A stretch of DNA of 64,000 nt from Hetaerina americana (lineage: Eukaryota; Arthropoda; Insecta; Odonata; Calopterygidae). Where the stretch lies: positions 46,934,458 to 46,998,457 of the forward strand of contig JAKTNV010000010.1 of NCBI GenBank assembly GCA_022747635.1. The letters run 5' to 3'. Of this stretch, positions 39,971-53,000 are shown piece by piece. The position numbers and the translations under genes were made by a program. Each line of letters starts with the position of its first letter. Within the stretch, counting starts at the first letter, position 1. The notes beneath the pieces are model-generated. The model did not search any database. It saw nothing but the letters and a program-made list of their open reading frames with translations, and was not told the origin of the DNA.

Positions 39971-41798
39971 TCCGAATGTCCCCCCCGGAGTAGTATGATT
40001 TCTCGCGTAAAGCGTTGTGGGAATCTTCTCAGTTTCCAGTAGTGAAGCGTAAAAGTAAATGTTTCGCGACGTACCTGTCAGTGTAATGAGCGAATGAAGT
40101 TCTTTCTGTAACTTTGTATAATTTATTCCTATCGGATCCGAAATGAGTATTAGAGCTCAATGTCATTAGAGTTAACTTTTCACCCAAAGGATTAGGTGCA
40201 TGCTTTTCTTGTAGGAGTGCGTGTGAATAGGCCTTTTAATTCTTTATCAAATCTGAGGTTTTAGCTAATTCTCATAGCTTTTTTTCGATTACATATTCAT
40301 CGAATATAACGACTGATGTGAATATTTTCAAAATGCTCCTAAAAACATATATATGTTCTGTAAACGATGTGTTATACAAATATTTCCTTGTGAATTTTCA
40401 TTCTTTTCTACGATCCCCGTTTCCAAAATGAACTACTTCATCAAATTCATCTCAAATGCTTATTTTCCTATGATTCTCATGCAGATTTGTTTTTGTTACT
40501 TTTGTAATGAGTTAAATGCTATTTAAATAAAAGTAAAATAATACATTTCAATCAAAAGCCGAGGTTTTACATTCGTTAATAAATATTTATTTGAATCATT
40601 ATATTTTCTTTTATGATTTGAAATTTGGATTAAAATATGTATGTTATTTTCAATAAGTGAGAAGTATTGTGTTGGGGTGCATATTAATATTTATTGGCTT
40701 TAAATCTTGTGTTCGTGGTCAAATTATTTTAAAATATTTTCACAATTTACGTATTGCAAATGATCTCTTTAGTACTTTTCAGTAACATTTGTTCTTGCCT
40801 TAAAATAATTACATGTGTTATTTTCCCATATTTAAGAGATGAATCAGCATATTTTCTCTCTGGTTTAAAACTTTTTTTAATTCCTATTTTCTCATTTTCC
40901 CGCTCTCTAACTTTTTTATTTTTTCCAATCGTATTTCCAAATTCAATCAAAGTATTATAATTATCATATATTAATTCACCAACTAAATTAATTCATTAAA
41001 CAAACAACGTTGAACTAAAATTTGATTTGATTCAAGTTGTTAACTGATTATCATTTTTACTAGATAGGGCAAATTGTAGAAAATATATATTTAAATCACC
41101 AATTCAATCCATATGACCTAGATGAGAAAAATTAGACTAGAAACATTTATCCCCATGATTAAAATAAAAACAATAATTTAACACCGTACTTATTTGCCAT
41201 ATTTTCACTGAAAATATTACCTGTCATAAAATGTATCAGAATGCTGCAAACAGTTTGCAATACAAGCATGTAGCTAAGGAAACTAATGATTAACATATAA
41301 ATCTGGATTGGATATATAAATATGGATTCCTATAGTAAGGAGCCATAAATAGAAAATTCGTGTTCATGGACGCAGTGAAATATAATACTGAAGAATAACG
41401 GTTAAAATCGAATTAACGAAGATGGAGGAAAGTAATGAATATAACTCGAACTCTGAGATGAAGAAAGGAATAGCAATATTGAATACATATGTGGACACGA
41501 TTTTACTGTTTTTTCGTTTTACTGTTGGAAACTGTTTTTTCGAGAAAAACCTAAAAGGAAAACGTAGTGAAATGCATGACTCCGGACAGCATGTATGAAA
41601 AAATAACTTCGGAGAAACAAATAACGGTGGAAGTATCAAGGCGGAAAAATATCGATCACTAAGATATTATTGAGAGGGGAGCGCTTCAAATTAAGCTTGA
41701 TTTTAACATAAGTCAAGTGTGGATAATGCGTCAAACTAAGATAAGGAAGAAATAACCGTTGACGATATTGAGAATTTTCACTTATTTTATGCATAAAT
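39971..41798. other. AT-rich DNA without recognisable gene
   Basis: No coding or repeat signal seen. The 91-codon minus frame at 41364-41639 has no recognisable domain. Confidence 0.5.
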
Positions 41799-42045
41799 GG
41801 GGACAGGGTAGCCCTCGGTTAGAGCGTAAAAACCAGAGGGCCTGGGTTTGATTCCAGCGCATGCCTCTCCGGTACCCTCAATTCCACCCGATCGGTGTTA
41901 TTTTTTGAGTTCTAGAAAACCTTCTGGAAAACCATAACCTCCACGGGAAAAGGAACTGGCCCATCTGCCCTGATGTGCCGCACTTAAAATTAGGTGAACT
42001 CTACCATCACCTGCCAAACAGTCCTTCAAGTTGATTACCGTTTTG
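41799..42045 (+). repeat. tRNA-headed SINE, diverged copy
   Basis: Head with A-box-like TAGCCCTCGGTTAGAGCG (41809-41826) and B box GGGTTTGATTCC (41844-41855). The body has CTTCTGGAAAACCATAACC and AAAGGAACTGGCCC. The tail has GTGAACTCTACCATCACCT (from about 41994) and CCTTCAAGTTGATTACCG. The order and spacing match the copy at 54839-55101. It is the most diverged of the four clear members. Confidence 0.8.
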
Positions 42046-42114
42046 TTTGTTATATACACGAAAGTTTTTTAAACAACATAAAGAGTGAAAAATAGACACA
42101 AAAATATTTTGAAT

Positions 42115-42760
42115 GGTTTTCTTACTCTTTTTCCTCTACCTTCCCCATTAATTCTCTCAATCCAATATCCCACCTTGCTCCTTTCTCTTCCAGTTTTTGT
42201 TCCTCCGTGCCCCATATTTCGTCCTGTCATTCTCCTCATCACTAGTTTCCATCATCCTTCCAGAATTTGTCCCCTACGCCTTATCCTTCGCGCTCCTTTC
42301 CCTTTGCAACCATCTTCCTTTAAGTTAGTTTCCACCCCACCCCCCACTTTCTGTTTCACCTTCCCCAGACCAAGGTTCTCTTCTCAACTCGAGGCACTTC
42401 CCACCAAACCCAGCAGATGCCTCCCCCACGCCCACTTCCGCCGTCGCCACGCCGACGTCTCGCCAGGCTCACTCTCATCCACCCACTACCTTCATCCCTC
42501 CTTCCCCAACGGTGCTGGCCACCCCTGCCAGCTTGCTGCTCGCTCACCCGCCTCGCCTCCTCCCCCTGCCCGCAGAAACCCCTGCCTGTTGGGGAGCACG
42601 CGGTCAGCAATCCCCCCTATTTACGCCGACCTCGCCCTCCCTCCCTCCTCCCGCTCCCCTCCCCCGTTAATTAGTTCTAGGGCTGCCCCTTCACCACCTC
42701 TTCCCCTTCCACATCTCATCCGTCACTCGCCACGTCGCTCCCTCCTCTTCAGCAGCACCC
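42115..42760. other. CT-rich block
   Basis: Strongly C/T-rich plus strand. The 299-codon frame at 42085-42984 runs through this block and straight into the CA/TA microsatellite. Its Pro/Ser/Leu-rich product and Tyr-Ile tail show it is not a gene. Confidence 0.7.
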
Positions 42761-42851
42761 CAACTAGGAACAATGGGTGGCAATGTAGTGGGAGAAGGGA
42801 TTCGATGGAATATTTGCATGCATGGCTGTTTATGCGTAAGATATGTTTGTA

Positions 42852-42852
42852 T

Positions 42853-42949
<97 letters not shown>

Positions 42950-43015
42950 CATATAAGGATATTCATACACACACACATATTTAATTATGTGTGTATGCAC
43001 ATATCTGCCTATTCA

Positions 43016-43052
<37 letters not shown>
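42852..43052. repeat. (CA)n(TA)n microsatellites
   Basis: CA run from 42852, then TA to about 42955. A second CA patch is near 42967 and a second TA run spans about 43019-43052. Confidence 0.95.
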
Positions 43053-43055
<3 letters not shown>

Positions 43056-43490
43056 GAGAGGTAATATAAAAGAACAAACACTAAGTTAGTAAGGAGGGTG
43101 GAATGAGATTCCAAACATTGACAAAGGTCGTGAGCTGGGAGGGCTAACGAATATGAATGTGTTCCCTATCCCTCTCCTATTTCCATAACATTAAATTTGT
43201 ATGTGATTACGCCCGCGTGCGTGCGTATGTGTACGTGCGCGTGCAATTTGAATACTTTTATATACAATACACCAGATGCGCACTATAAAATGACGTGACT
43301 TGGTTTTACTGATGCCTTAAAGTTCGTAGCTTATATAGATTGAACTGACTACATAATTATATTTATTTTCCCGGGAAGTTCATGTAAAATTTTTGCATTA
43401 TTCTCAGCTCCTTGAAACCTAGTGCACTTTCGAGAAAGGAATAAGAAGACGTGTAATTCTATAAGATTTTGTTTTTAGTTTTTGGCTAAA
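43053..43490. other. Unassigned DNA
   Basis: A GTGCGTGCGTATGTG-type simple patch lies near 43216-43240. Nothing else is recognised. Confidence 0.5.
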
Positions 43491-44340
43491 TGCTGATACA
43501 CCCTGATGGCACTAGAGTGGGAGCAGGGGGGAGGGAAAGTGGTCGTGTAAACGCCTCCTAGGTGATGCGAACGCATAATAAACGCGATAGCAAAGTGGGG
43601 AAGAAGTCAATTGTTTCTATTTATACTTCTATTTTTTTATTTTTATGCGCGTGTGTGTGTGTGTACAAATGCATTCCCCCTCGATTCCATGGTTTAATTT
43701 TTTTCGCCTTCACGCCTCCCTTCGCCGGCCGCAGAGGCATTGCTCCCGCCGGGCAGTGGGAGTGGAGGCCTCGGCGGAGAGGCTCTCGCTTCTTCTTGAG
43801 TGGAGCTATGGGGGGCATGGAGGGTAAGAGGGGTTGAGCGGATTCGAGACAGGGAGACGTGGAAGAGAGTCTCTCAGTAGTGGCGGCGAGGTGGTACGGA
43901 TGGGGGGAGTATTCTAGTGGGGGGGCTATTCAACATAGGGCAAGTGGTTATGGAGGACGGTTGGTGGGAGGTATGGCTTGAGAGAGAGTAAATGGAGAGA
44001 CAGGATCTCCTCCCTTTCACACACATACAAACAACAGAGACACGCTCATCCTCCCCCAACCACCAGCCTCACCTTCCCACCATCCCCTCCCCCGGTGAGC
44101 GGAGAAAGAACCTCATCTGAGGCTTAGAGACTTAAGGGACTTGTCGGTCTCCACGGGATGATGCGTGCAATGTTTTTGCTCGGGCCCAAGGGATTCCGCA
44201 CCCAAATGATACCACGATTCCTTGGAGTGGGGAGGGACAAAACCGCCTTTGCTTGGGCGAGGGAGGTGGCAGCTGGGAAGCGTGGAGTTGAGCGGGTATG
44301 CGAGGGAAGGTTTTTCAGTGGGCGAAGGAAGGAAAAGTAA
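43491..44340. other. GA-rich GC-elevated block with GT tract
   Basis: Mostly G/A-rich plus strand, interrupted by a short GT microsatellite (43648-43664) and a CT patch (44000-44095). Open frames on both strands follow composition. Confidence 0.55.
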
Positions 44341-46394
44341 GCGGAGCCGAGACGCTCCTGTTTGAAGAAGAGAAAGTGAACGTAGGAAGGCGATCGGGAT
44401 CTGGACGAAGGATATCTTGTGAGGACGTGAGAATCGCTGATGATTCCTAGGGTGACGCGTTGACCCTTTTAGTGTCGAATTATCGACGTGAGGAGCATAC
44501 CTCCGCGGTTCGCTACTGCTCTGAAAGGGTTCGCTGAAGGGAGGCGTTGGGAGGTATGTCTTTCTTTTTGAGAGCCGATGATTTCGTGGGTCAAAGATAT
44601 GCTCCCGATAAATATAATGGGCCAGAAAATTGTTCTAATACTCAGATCTCTGCGGGTGTACTTCAAATATAAGAGTAATGCTGAGATGTGAATCGTACCC
44701 TGCTAGATGAAAAATATGTTCAGGTATACAGGAATGATGGTCGAGTTTTTCAATCTACTGAAGAATGTCATTGCTCAAATGAGGAATACAGAAGATTATT
44801 TTTCTCAAGTAATTTTAAAATTTTACCACTTTTAGTATATTTTAGGTATTTTTAAAGCGTTTAAATGAAATGTGTGGTATTAAATACTAGGTGTATATAA
44901 GAATAATTATAATCACCACTGAGTCATGTAAGTGAACTTCTATTTATTACGTATTTCTCTAAAATATCAATGCAACAATTTCAAGCAAAAAAGTCATTCA
45001 CCTTGACCTGGATTGAAATGTATTTTGGATGACTCCGTTAAAAAGTTACTGCAGCGATATTCCCCACATTTTATTGAAATTCTTTAAAATATATATTATG
45101 TATAGTTTTTTAAAAATTAAATTCACCATTTAATTGCTTTCAACCAACGTCTGGTGAGCCTCTGGTTATAAAAAATAAAATAATTAATATGTAAGCGTAA
45201 TGAATTCCATTAATGCATCATTATCAACATAACCAGATTACCTAGACACTTCTTGAATATCTTGAGGCTATTTGGGAAATAATTTAAGACCACTACGCTA
45301 TTCCACGAATCTCTTGACAAAAGGTTTTATATTTAATATATTATCGTTGTCGCATAAGTTTGTTGAATAATAAATATCTAGAAAGTTCTTAAAGAATACA
45401 AATTTATTTATAGATTATTTTTTGGTGCTGTTCTGCAATGAATTACACAGGAGGACTTATCCTGCTGCTCTTTTCCTTTTCCCATAGCATTGTATGTATT
45501 TTTACCAAATGATTAGTGAAAGGAAAATACTCGCGCGAAGTGCCACATTTATTCCCTCGTATAACATATGGTTGGTTGCACACTCAGTTAATCTGTTAAT
45601 TGTATTTATCACTTATGAATAAACTTAATTTGTTATATTGTAATTAAGGTTTATCACTATACTTTAATCTCAAAAGATTAACGAGTAGATGTACTGGGAA
45701 AATGAGAAATTTTGAGATTGAGTTAAAATCAGTCACTGTGAAAATAGTCTTTATCCCTGGATTAGCCGACAATTTCATCACGAAAAATGGAGACGCGAGG
45801 ATAATGAATCAAAAACAATAAAAACCATGATCATTTACCTTTCAGTAGGCGCCTACATGAATTTAATGTTCGCAAATCACAAATAAGTTTGTTATTCATT
45901 TAAGTTGACTGTAATAATTATAAGAGAATGGGTAAAATTAATCTCACGCTAAAAAAGGGAACCCTCAATTTACAGTTGTTCAGATTAGAGCAGGGCATGA
46001 AGAGTTCCCGATGGAGGTATTTTAAAAATGTACGTTATGTTCTAAAGCAATTTTTAAATATATGCCCTGGACTCTTCGTCACTGCGTAGGCATTTATACA
46101 GAGTACAATCAGCCGTAAGGAAATCTGAAAGGAGATTTGACTGAATGGGCAACAAACGCCAATGTCCGTCGAATGAAATATTTCATTTCGACCTTGATTT
46201 ATATGTACTGCATCATAATTAGCTAAATAGTTAAGCCAAGTACTATCCCTTGAGTTTTTAATATTTATAAGAATAAAGGTAGAAATGAATTGGATAGAAG
46301 CACATATAAAGGGCAATGTCCTTTATTATTATACCTTTATCCGAGAGAAAATGCCTTCAATGTTTGACAGTTTTTCGTGTTTGCTTCGATATTA
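44341..46394. other. AT-rich DNA without recognisable gene
   Basis: No element or gene recognised. The 93-codon minus frame at 46035-46316 has no motif I recognise. Confidence 0.5.
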
Positions 46395-46543
46395 CACACA
46401 CACACACACATATACATATACATATATATATATATATATATCGATGATGAAGAAGCACCCACGAGCGCAGTAGCGTTTACTCGTATTCTCTGTATATTTT
46501 TGTGTTCTATTGTGACGCCCAAGTGTTACGTATGCATACAATT

Positions 46544-46596
<53 letters not shown>

Positions 46597-46609
46597 GTAT
46601 GTAACACTT
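46395..46609. repeat. Two CA/TA microsatellites
   Basis: A CA-then-TA run (46395-46441) and a pure TA run (about 46547-46592). The second is bracketed by a short inverted repeat, AAGTGTTAC (46521-46529) and GTAACACTT (46601-46609). Confidence 0.9.
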
Positions 46610-47219
46610 ATATATATATACATATAATGTATATCAATACAGCACTAGCGAAATAAAACAAAAGTATAGAAACAAACAAAGAGAAAAGAAACTCACTCCT
46701 TTCCAAATGTATACTATATGCATACATAAAAAGAAGCAGGAAAATAAGGAGCTTGATAAGAGGCAGAATGAATGGTATAGTTTGCGTATATATGATGTAT
46801 AGAGAGTATTCGTATATTATTCATTTTTAAAATTTATTTTACAAGAAATTTTGAAACGATCTCTTTTCAATAATAACTTGTGTTTTCAATCTGAGAGCCT
46901 TTAACTCGTCTGCATTGCTTGTTGTCGTCATATTAAGTATACACCTGTTTGGGAACAGTTTTACCTGTTCTTAAGTTCACTATTCAGGCAACAGCCATGA
47001 TTTTGACACCCACAACGGACTTCTTTTTTTTTGTTAAAAAAAAGCCTTGTTCTCCGCGAAAGCGGAGAATGTCTCGCGTTGTTTCCAACCTTTGTTTGAG
47101 CTCTTGAAACGCAGACCCGCTTTGAGTCGCGCACCTTGTCGAGCGAGACAAAATATTTATTTTTTGCTCGCGGCAGGGGACGTCATTCAGACCACATCTT
47201 CCAGTCGCTGAGCTAACGA
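46610..47219. other. AT-rich DNA without recognisable gene
   Basis: Contains the 20-nt hairpin at 47050-47069 next to poly-T/poly-A runs. No gene is seen. Confidence 0.5.
47050..47069. other. Perfect 8-bp hairpin with GAAA loop
   Basis: TTCTCCGC (47050-47057), loop GAAA, then GCGGAGAA (47062-47069). As RNA the loop would be a stable GNRA tetraloop. A T run and an A run lie just upstream. No gene context explains it. Confidence 0.8.
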
Positions 47220-48110
47220 CGCGAATTGTTGGAAGGGGGGGGGGCGGTTGAAGGAGGGAGGCTAACTCAGTGAGGGGAACAAACCCGAAACGCCATTTCG
47301 CCCCAGTGGCGTTACCAGTCCATCAAAGAGTGAATACTTTCTAACCGAAAACGAGAGCTGGCAAAATGACCGAGATGGTCACTACTACCGACTCTGGAGG
47401 CGCGTGAGATGAGAAGAGAAGGATAAACGAAGAGATGTAAAGAGAGAGAGGGGAGAAAGTAGATTGGACGATGGTGGGAAAAGGTAAGCGCGAAAGCCGC
47501 TGGCAGGAAAGAACAGTACCCGAGGTTTTGAGAGAAAATAAGTGACAGTGAAAAAAAGGGAGCGAGAAAATTCGGGGTAACGTAAGAGAGGAGAAAATTG
47601 GCGGAAAGTGGGCGAGGAGAGGAAAGGATCTGGGTAGGAGGGAAAGAGGTGGGAGGGTCACTGAGGGAGAAAATGGAGAGAGTGAGAGAGAAAGAGAGAT
47701 AGAATGGGGAGAGAATGAAGTGTGAACGCAACGGGATAGTGGGAGGAGACGGAGGGAGGATGGGAGGGGAGGATGGTCCAACAAGGGGGGTGGAAAGGGA
47801 GAACAGGGAATGAGAAGGGGAGTGGGAGGGGGGAAGAGCTCTTTTGAAGGCCGGGCTGGAAATGAGACGTCACTCAACTGAAGGAAGTGAACACGAAAAT
47901 GAAATCCTGTGAAACCGCGATGATATAATGGCCGAGTGCGGGTGAGATGAGAGGCCTGGGGGGTGGAGGGAGCTATCAAGAGTGGGGAGGTGTTGGAGGG
48001 AGTCGGTGAACTGGAGTTGGGACACGATGGAGAGGAGAGATTTGTGCAAAGAAGAGAGGAGGAAAAGGAGTGGGGAAGTAGAGGCGATGAATACGTGCGG
48101 GCATTTTTTT
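47220..48110. other. Long GA-rich block
   Basis: About 900 bp of G/A-rich plus strand, one of the longest purine tracts in the window. The 259-codon (47341-48120) and 139-codon (47312-47731) minus frames are Ser/Leu/Pro-rich by composition and are rejected as genes. Confidence 0.7.
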
Positions 48111-50819
48111 CCAAACTCATAGGCGTCTGGCACCGAGTGGTTATTCGAATTCGAATTTCGATTTAAACACAAATATTATTTCCATCATTTTACTTTTTGG
48201 ATCTTGAGACAATGAGCGTTGAAAAATTAGTTCAGGAAACAATAAAGAATCTCCAAAATCTGTTGTTGGAGGAGGATATGAAGGATTAACTAGAAAGATA
48301 ACATGGGAAACGAAATATGTGAATTATATCTGAAAAAATACATGAAGTGGAGGGATATGTGAAATAGGAGAACCGTATGGAATGAGTACACCTTGATAGG
48401 TCCATCTACTACCCATGTCTTATCGAGCATAAGAGTAGAGAAAAAATAACTAAATATCAAGGAACAAGTACCAAGGAAAAGTAAAGAGTGATATGAAAAA
48501 TAAGGGCAGCCTCTAATGAGACCATATTTTATTATAAAATATTTATGAAAGACCGAAACACTGGGCAAAAGCCAATAGTAAATAATGTTGAATGCCTCCA
48601 TTCAAACCTACGACAATATTCGTATTTTGTATTGAGTCATCTTTTTTTCTTTGATACTTGGAAATGCTATTTGTTGCTGATATTTCACAATTAGCAATAT
48701 CCAAATTCGTCGGAAACGTTTTGGCTCTTAAAATGGTACGAGTACTCTCTGACTGTTCTTCCAAAAAGAGAATTATTTTTTTATTATAGTTTATGAAGAA
48801 TGTACTTTTAGGTTCGATATTGAAACCTAAGTTACAAATAATTTTTTTTAAAATTTTGGTCGTAAATTTGGGATTACAACTCACTACACTACTTCAGTGT
48901 GCTTTGATGGATGCGGTTATCCCATAATCGTGATATTTTCATGAAAAAATAGGAGGAAAAACGGAACAAATGGTGAAATATGGCGAAATTAACACGGAAA
49001 ACACGCTGAAAAATAACAATTTAATGCTTTAGCATTAAATCTAAAGTGAATTAAATGTGCGTATTTTATATAATACCTGTCAGTATCCGTAAATTTTTTA
49101 CTAAAATTAAAAAAGTGTCTAAAATTGCCGCATTAGAGCAGAACACAACCGACTTGCTTGTTCATATGTCTTTCACAACCCGTTTGACTTAAACCCTTTG
49201 TTATCTAGTGAAGTTCAGTGGAAGTTTAATACGCTTAGCATCTCTAAGTTATCATAAAAAAGGACAAAATTGAGTTTCTAAAAAAAAATAAATAATCTTA
49301 AAATAAAGCACTTTGAAATAAAGAATTATCCTTTATAATGTAGGGATTTTGGTCACCTTAATGCCAGATTTAGAGAAATAGGATCGAATGGAGGATATTA
49401 AATAGATATAATCAATCAGTCTATAGATTTCAATACTAATTAATAAATGGATGTGAAATAAAGTCTTTTAAATGTATGTTCATTATAGTTTTTATTCATT
49501 CGTCAGCATCATGGAGTAACCTCTTTTTAAATACGGCCGAATATGAAAATACAACGCTGCACACCCCTATCAAATGCCTATTGAATAAATATGCGGAGTT
49601 ATGCAAATCAGTATTTGGACAATCAGGGTCACATTATCATTAACATCGGTTTCGAAATCATTTCATAGTACCTGAATCAAATTAAATATAAACTATTCGA
49701 ATGATAATTTGCCACGAATTAACTGTTTATTTCATGAAGGTTAATGTTTATGGAATAAGTTTCACATAGTTGACTCTTTATCCTGTGGCCGTTTTCAATT
49801 GATATTGGTAGCTATATCACACTGCAAATGTACATATGGGTAATTTCTATTTTCATACGCACATGAGTGTCATAGTTAACCTATATTATTTTCAATTTAG
49901 TCTTTAATAGACAATATTCTTGTAATGTATATATTTGTATTTTTAATTAAACAATAACTTAATTTTTCAGCATTTTATCCTCATTTTTGGGAGCGTCTTC
50001 GAGGTTTATCTCCGATACCAAATGGTGATTAGCATTGACCCATTTTTGAACCTCTCTTTTATTCCTAATTTCTTTGACCTAAGTAAGGGTAAGGTACATC
50101 TTTAATTAAGATATTCGACTCGGGGACTCAACTACGGAAAGGGTGTTTTGGATTTGAATCCGAAAGATTCACTCTCCTCCCCTCCATCGCGTCTATTCCA
50201 CCCGTCTCCACCCACCCTCGTTCTTCTTCTACTCCACTAAGCACGGATTCCCGCCTATTTTCACTTGTCTTTCACAATCGGTCTTGACGGCGACGTCCAT
50301 CGACACCTCGGCTAAGTCAATTCCGTTCGGTCCCATTTCCCAAGGCCTCCGATTTTTGGGAGCAGTTTTACAAACAACGATCGATATCTCACCCATATTT
50401 TATTTACACCCAAAGTATCCGCTCATTTTTCCCCAAGATAATGATTTCGTTTTGAAAGGAGTGACGTGATGAATGCTAAAAATGCATTATATTTTTCTTC
50501 ATAAAATTCTTTCTCCAATGAGGAACAAGTGGAAGCCACAGAAACTCGAATTTGACCACTTTTTGGTTCATCAGCAGTTAAAATAATAAATATATATTCA
50601 AGACTTAAGGAATATATATGCACACTAATATTTAACAAAACATTTTGAGTTGGGTAGAATAAATGATTGTGTTGCAAAATATAGGAGTATATTTGAGGGA
50701 TAGGAGATTTCTGCAACCTATGCATGATACTGACTTCTAAGGTACGAGAGGCGGTTTTATAGGTAGAAATGAAATTTGAGGGAGAATTTTTACAATCAAA
50801 TAGGTTTTTCGGTGATAAA
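48111..50819. other. AT-rich DNA without recognisable gene
   Basis: Minus frames at 48290-48601 and 48543-48884 (about 100 codons, hydrophobic/aromatic) have no recognisable motif. No element found. Confidence 0.5.
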
Positions 50820-51250
50820 AATTTAACTCGTTAGTTAGTCAACAGGTTACAAGCATTGGTTACTGCATTGAAAAGTCAGTCCAATTGGCATGAGGTGAAA
50901 ATAAATGTAAACAAAATAAAATCTCTGCAGTTTTCGGAAAATGGAAAACTAAGTCATGTATTAAAATTGGACCACAAATTTGAGCTGGTGGAACAGTTCA
51001 ATTATCTCGGAAATATTTTGGCAACCAAAAGATCGAATTAGTAGGGATATGGAAAGGAGCATTGTGTCTGGTAATGAATCTTTCACAAGGAGGAGGAAAC
51101 TACTCAGTCATTTTTTTATAATTAATGCATAAGTAATTGCAGAAAGTACTCGTGAGTTATATTGCCGCGATAAGCTATATCCACTCAAGTGACTTTGAAG
51201 CACTTTAAATATTATTCCTATGCATCGAGAAGGGGAAATCTTTCAAAATA
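50820..51250 (+). mobile_element. Short non-LTR reverse transcriptase relic
   Basis: The frame at 50856-51041 and its upstream and downstream extensions resemble the segment after the FADD site of an RTE/endonuclease-RT type element: INVNKIKSLQF (about 50900-50932), then LVEQFNYLGNILATK (about 50983-51027). A frameshift follows into RISRDMERSIVSGNESF and RRRKLLS. It corresponds to the 9080-9240 part of the relic at 8712-9490. The active site is missing and both ends are truncated. Confidence 0.7.
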
Positions 51251-52249
51251 CATCTTCACAACTCAGATTTTGCCAAATATTGTCAAAATTATCTTTGTAA
51301 AGTGAATTTATCATGCTCCAAAGTACAAAGAGACCTTTAAAATGATCATTCCTTATAAATGGCGATGACAATTTGAAGTTTTAATCGATTCATTGCGAGA
51401 AAAGAGCTTAAATTAGGGAGTATGTTTTATACCGATATGAATTATTATTAGGAAATTTTTAGATCGATTTTTCTTTAGTTAAATAACATTATCCACAAAA
51501 TATTACCCCAAGAACATTAAACATAGGTATGGCCACTCATTAAAATATAGTATTGAGTAGTTCAATGAATTAAAGACAATATGAAATGAATTTTATTAAT
51601 AAAACCAGAGTAAAACCGGTAGTTAACACTCAGAGCAAACTAATTCCTAGTCTTGCAGCAGAAAATAAAAATATTTTTTACAAATTAAAATTACTGAATT
51701 TTGGTTGGAAAATGAGTTATATAATAAGTTTTTAATACAGGAGTTCAATAACCAAAAATATATACTACATAACAAGTTTTTGGTTCAATATGGATCATTA
51801 AAGTTGATTCGACCGTATGTCGCGTTTGATGATTTAAGAATTTGGAGGTAAGATCAACATCAAAAATCCTCGGGAAACTTTTTTACGTAATGAAACTATA
51901 GATGGTGAATTATTTTATGAGGGCATTTAGGAAAAGATTGATGGAGCATTTTTACTGAATTAATGTACAATATGGTGTTTTAAGAAACATTAATGGTTCA
52001 TATGTAACAAGAATGAATTTGTGACTGAATACGTTACTTTGGAGAAGGCAAAATTCTGCAATGAAATGATGCATCCTCCTGCCGACGGATTAAAACTCAC
52101 ACAATCTAGGCTCTCGAAGTTGATCTAATATTAATCAACGTTAGGATAACGATTGGCGTCCTTTCCTTGAAAAGGTAACATTTCCAAATCACTATAGCAC
52201 TACACATTTGCCTCGCTGGCATCAACATTAATTCCAGTGCTTCTCAAAT
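51251..52249. other. AT-rich DNA without recognisable gene
   Basis: Nothing assignable seen. Confidence 0.5.
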
Positions 52250-53000
52250 ATCTCGTCCGAGTGGGGCCGAGGAAATACGAGGAAAGCGTCGTTCACGCTT
52301 TCGGTGCTCCGTGATGGCAGCATACAGTCGGAGTCCAGGTCTCCTTCTCCCACTCGCATTTTATTTACCCGAGGAGACCTCACCAAAGAACGGCGGTTTG
52401 AGCCGCGACGCGTCACCCATTCATGCGAGAGTCCCTTTGAGAGCCAATTCCACACCACGGATCTCACGGGTGACACGGGGGTTTAAAAAAAAAAGCCAGG
52501 GAAAGTTTTCCGCGTGTGTATGTTCTTTTTTCACGGCTGAGAAACTCCGGGCATCCGCAGCTAATTAACTTGTGCTCGACGATGAAAAATGCGTCGCCCG
52601 GATCGTCAAGGACGTCGCTGTGCCCTCACTCACGCGACACCCTGGGATCTCTCCTCTCCTCTTTCTCTCGTACCTCCCCTCACTTCTCCCTCTCTCGCTG
52701 GATAAAAACCAAATGGGTAGAGAGCCTTTTTTCCCCGTCTTTACCTTTCGACGAACGTTCGTTCGATCACAGCGAGAGCGGAATTTGAACCTTCGTTCCA
52801 TTGAGTTGCCGCCCAAAAGTCACACACGACAAGCTCGGCGTCTGAAGGAAAAAAATAAAAATGAACGATCAGGTGCTACCCCCTTCCCCCTTTCCTTTTT
52901 CCTAATGGGAAAAGATGCCTCACCATTGTCTAAGCGGTGGGTCCTCGGTTTTTCTCAGGCCACGGTGGAAGGTGTGAATCAGGAAAATTCACGGGTTCCC
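52250..53000. other. CpG-rich, GC-elevated segment
   Basis: GC and CpG are elevated relative to both flanks, and frames overlap on both strands (up to 144 codons at 52572-53006). Unlike the GA/CT blocks, the base mix is fairly balanced over much of its length. It could hold an exon or promoter, but I see no recognisable domain or convincing splice pair. Confidence 0.4.

Noticed and set aside
42085..42984. 299-codon plus-strand open frame, the longest in the window
   Set aside because: It is a translation of a CT-rich block (Pro/Ser/Leu) that runs straight into a CA/TA microsatellite. No domain, no codon-usage signal.
47341..48120. 259-codon minus-strand open frame
   Set aside because: Ser/Pro/Leu-rich product of a GA-rich tract. 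Neighbouring frames in the same block look alike, so this is composition.
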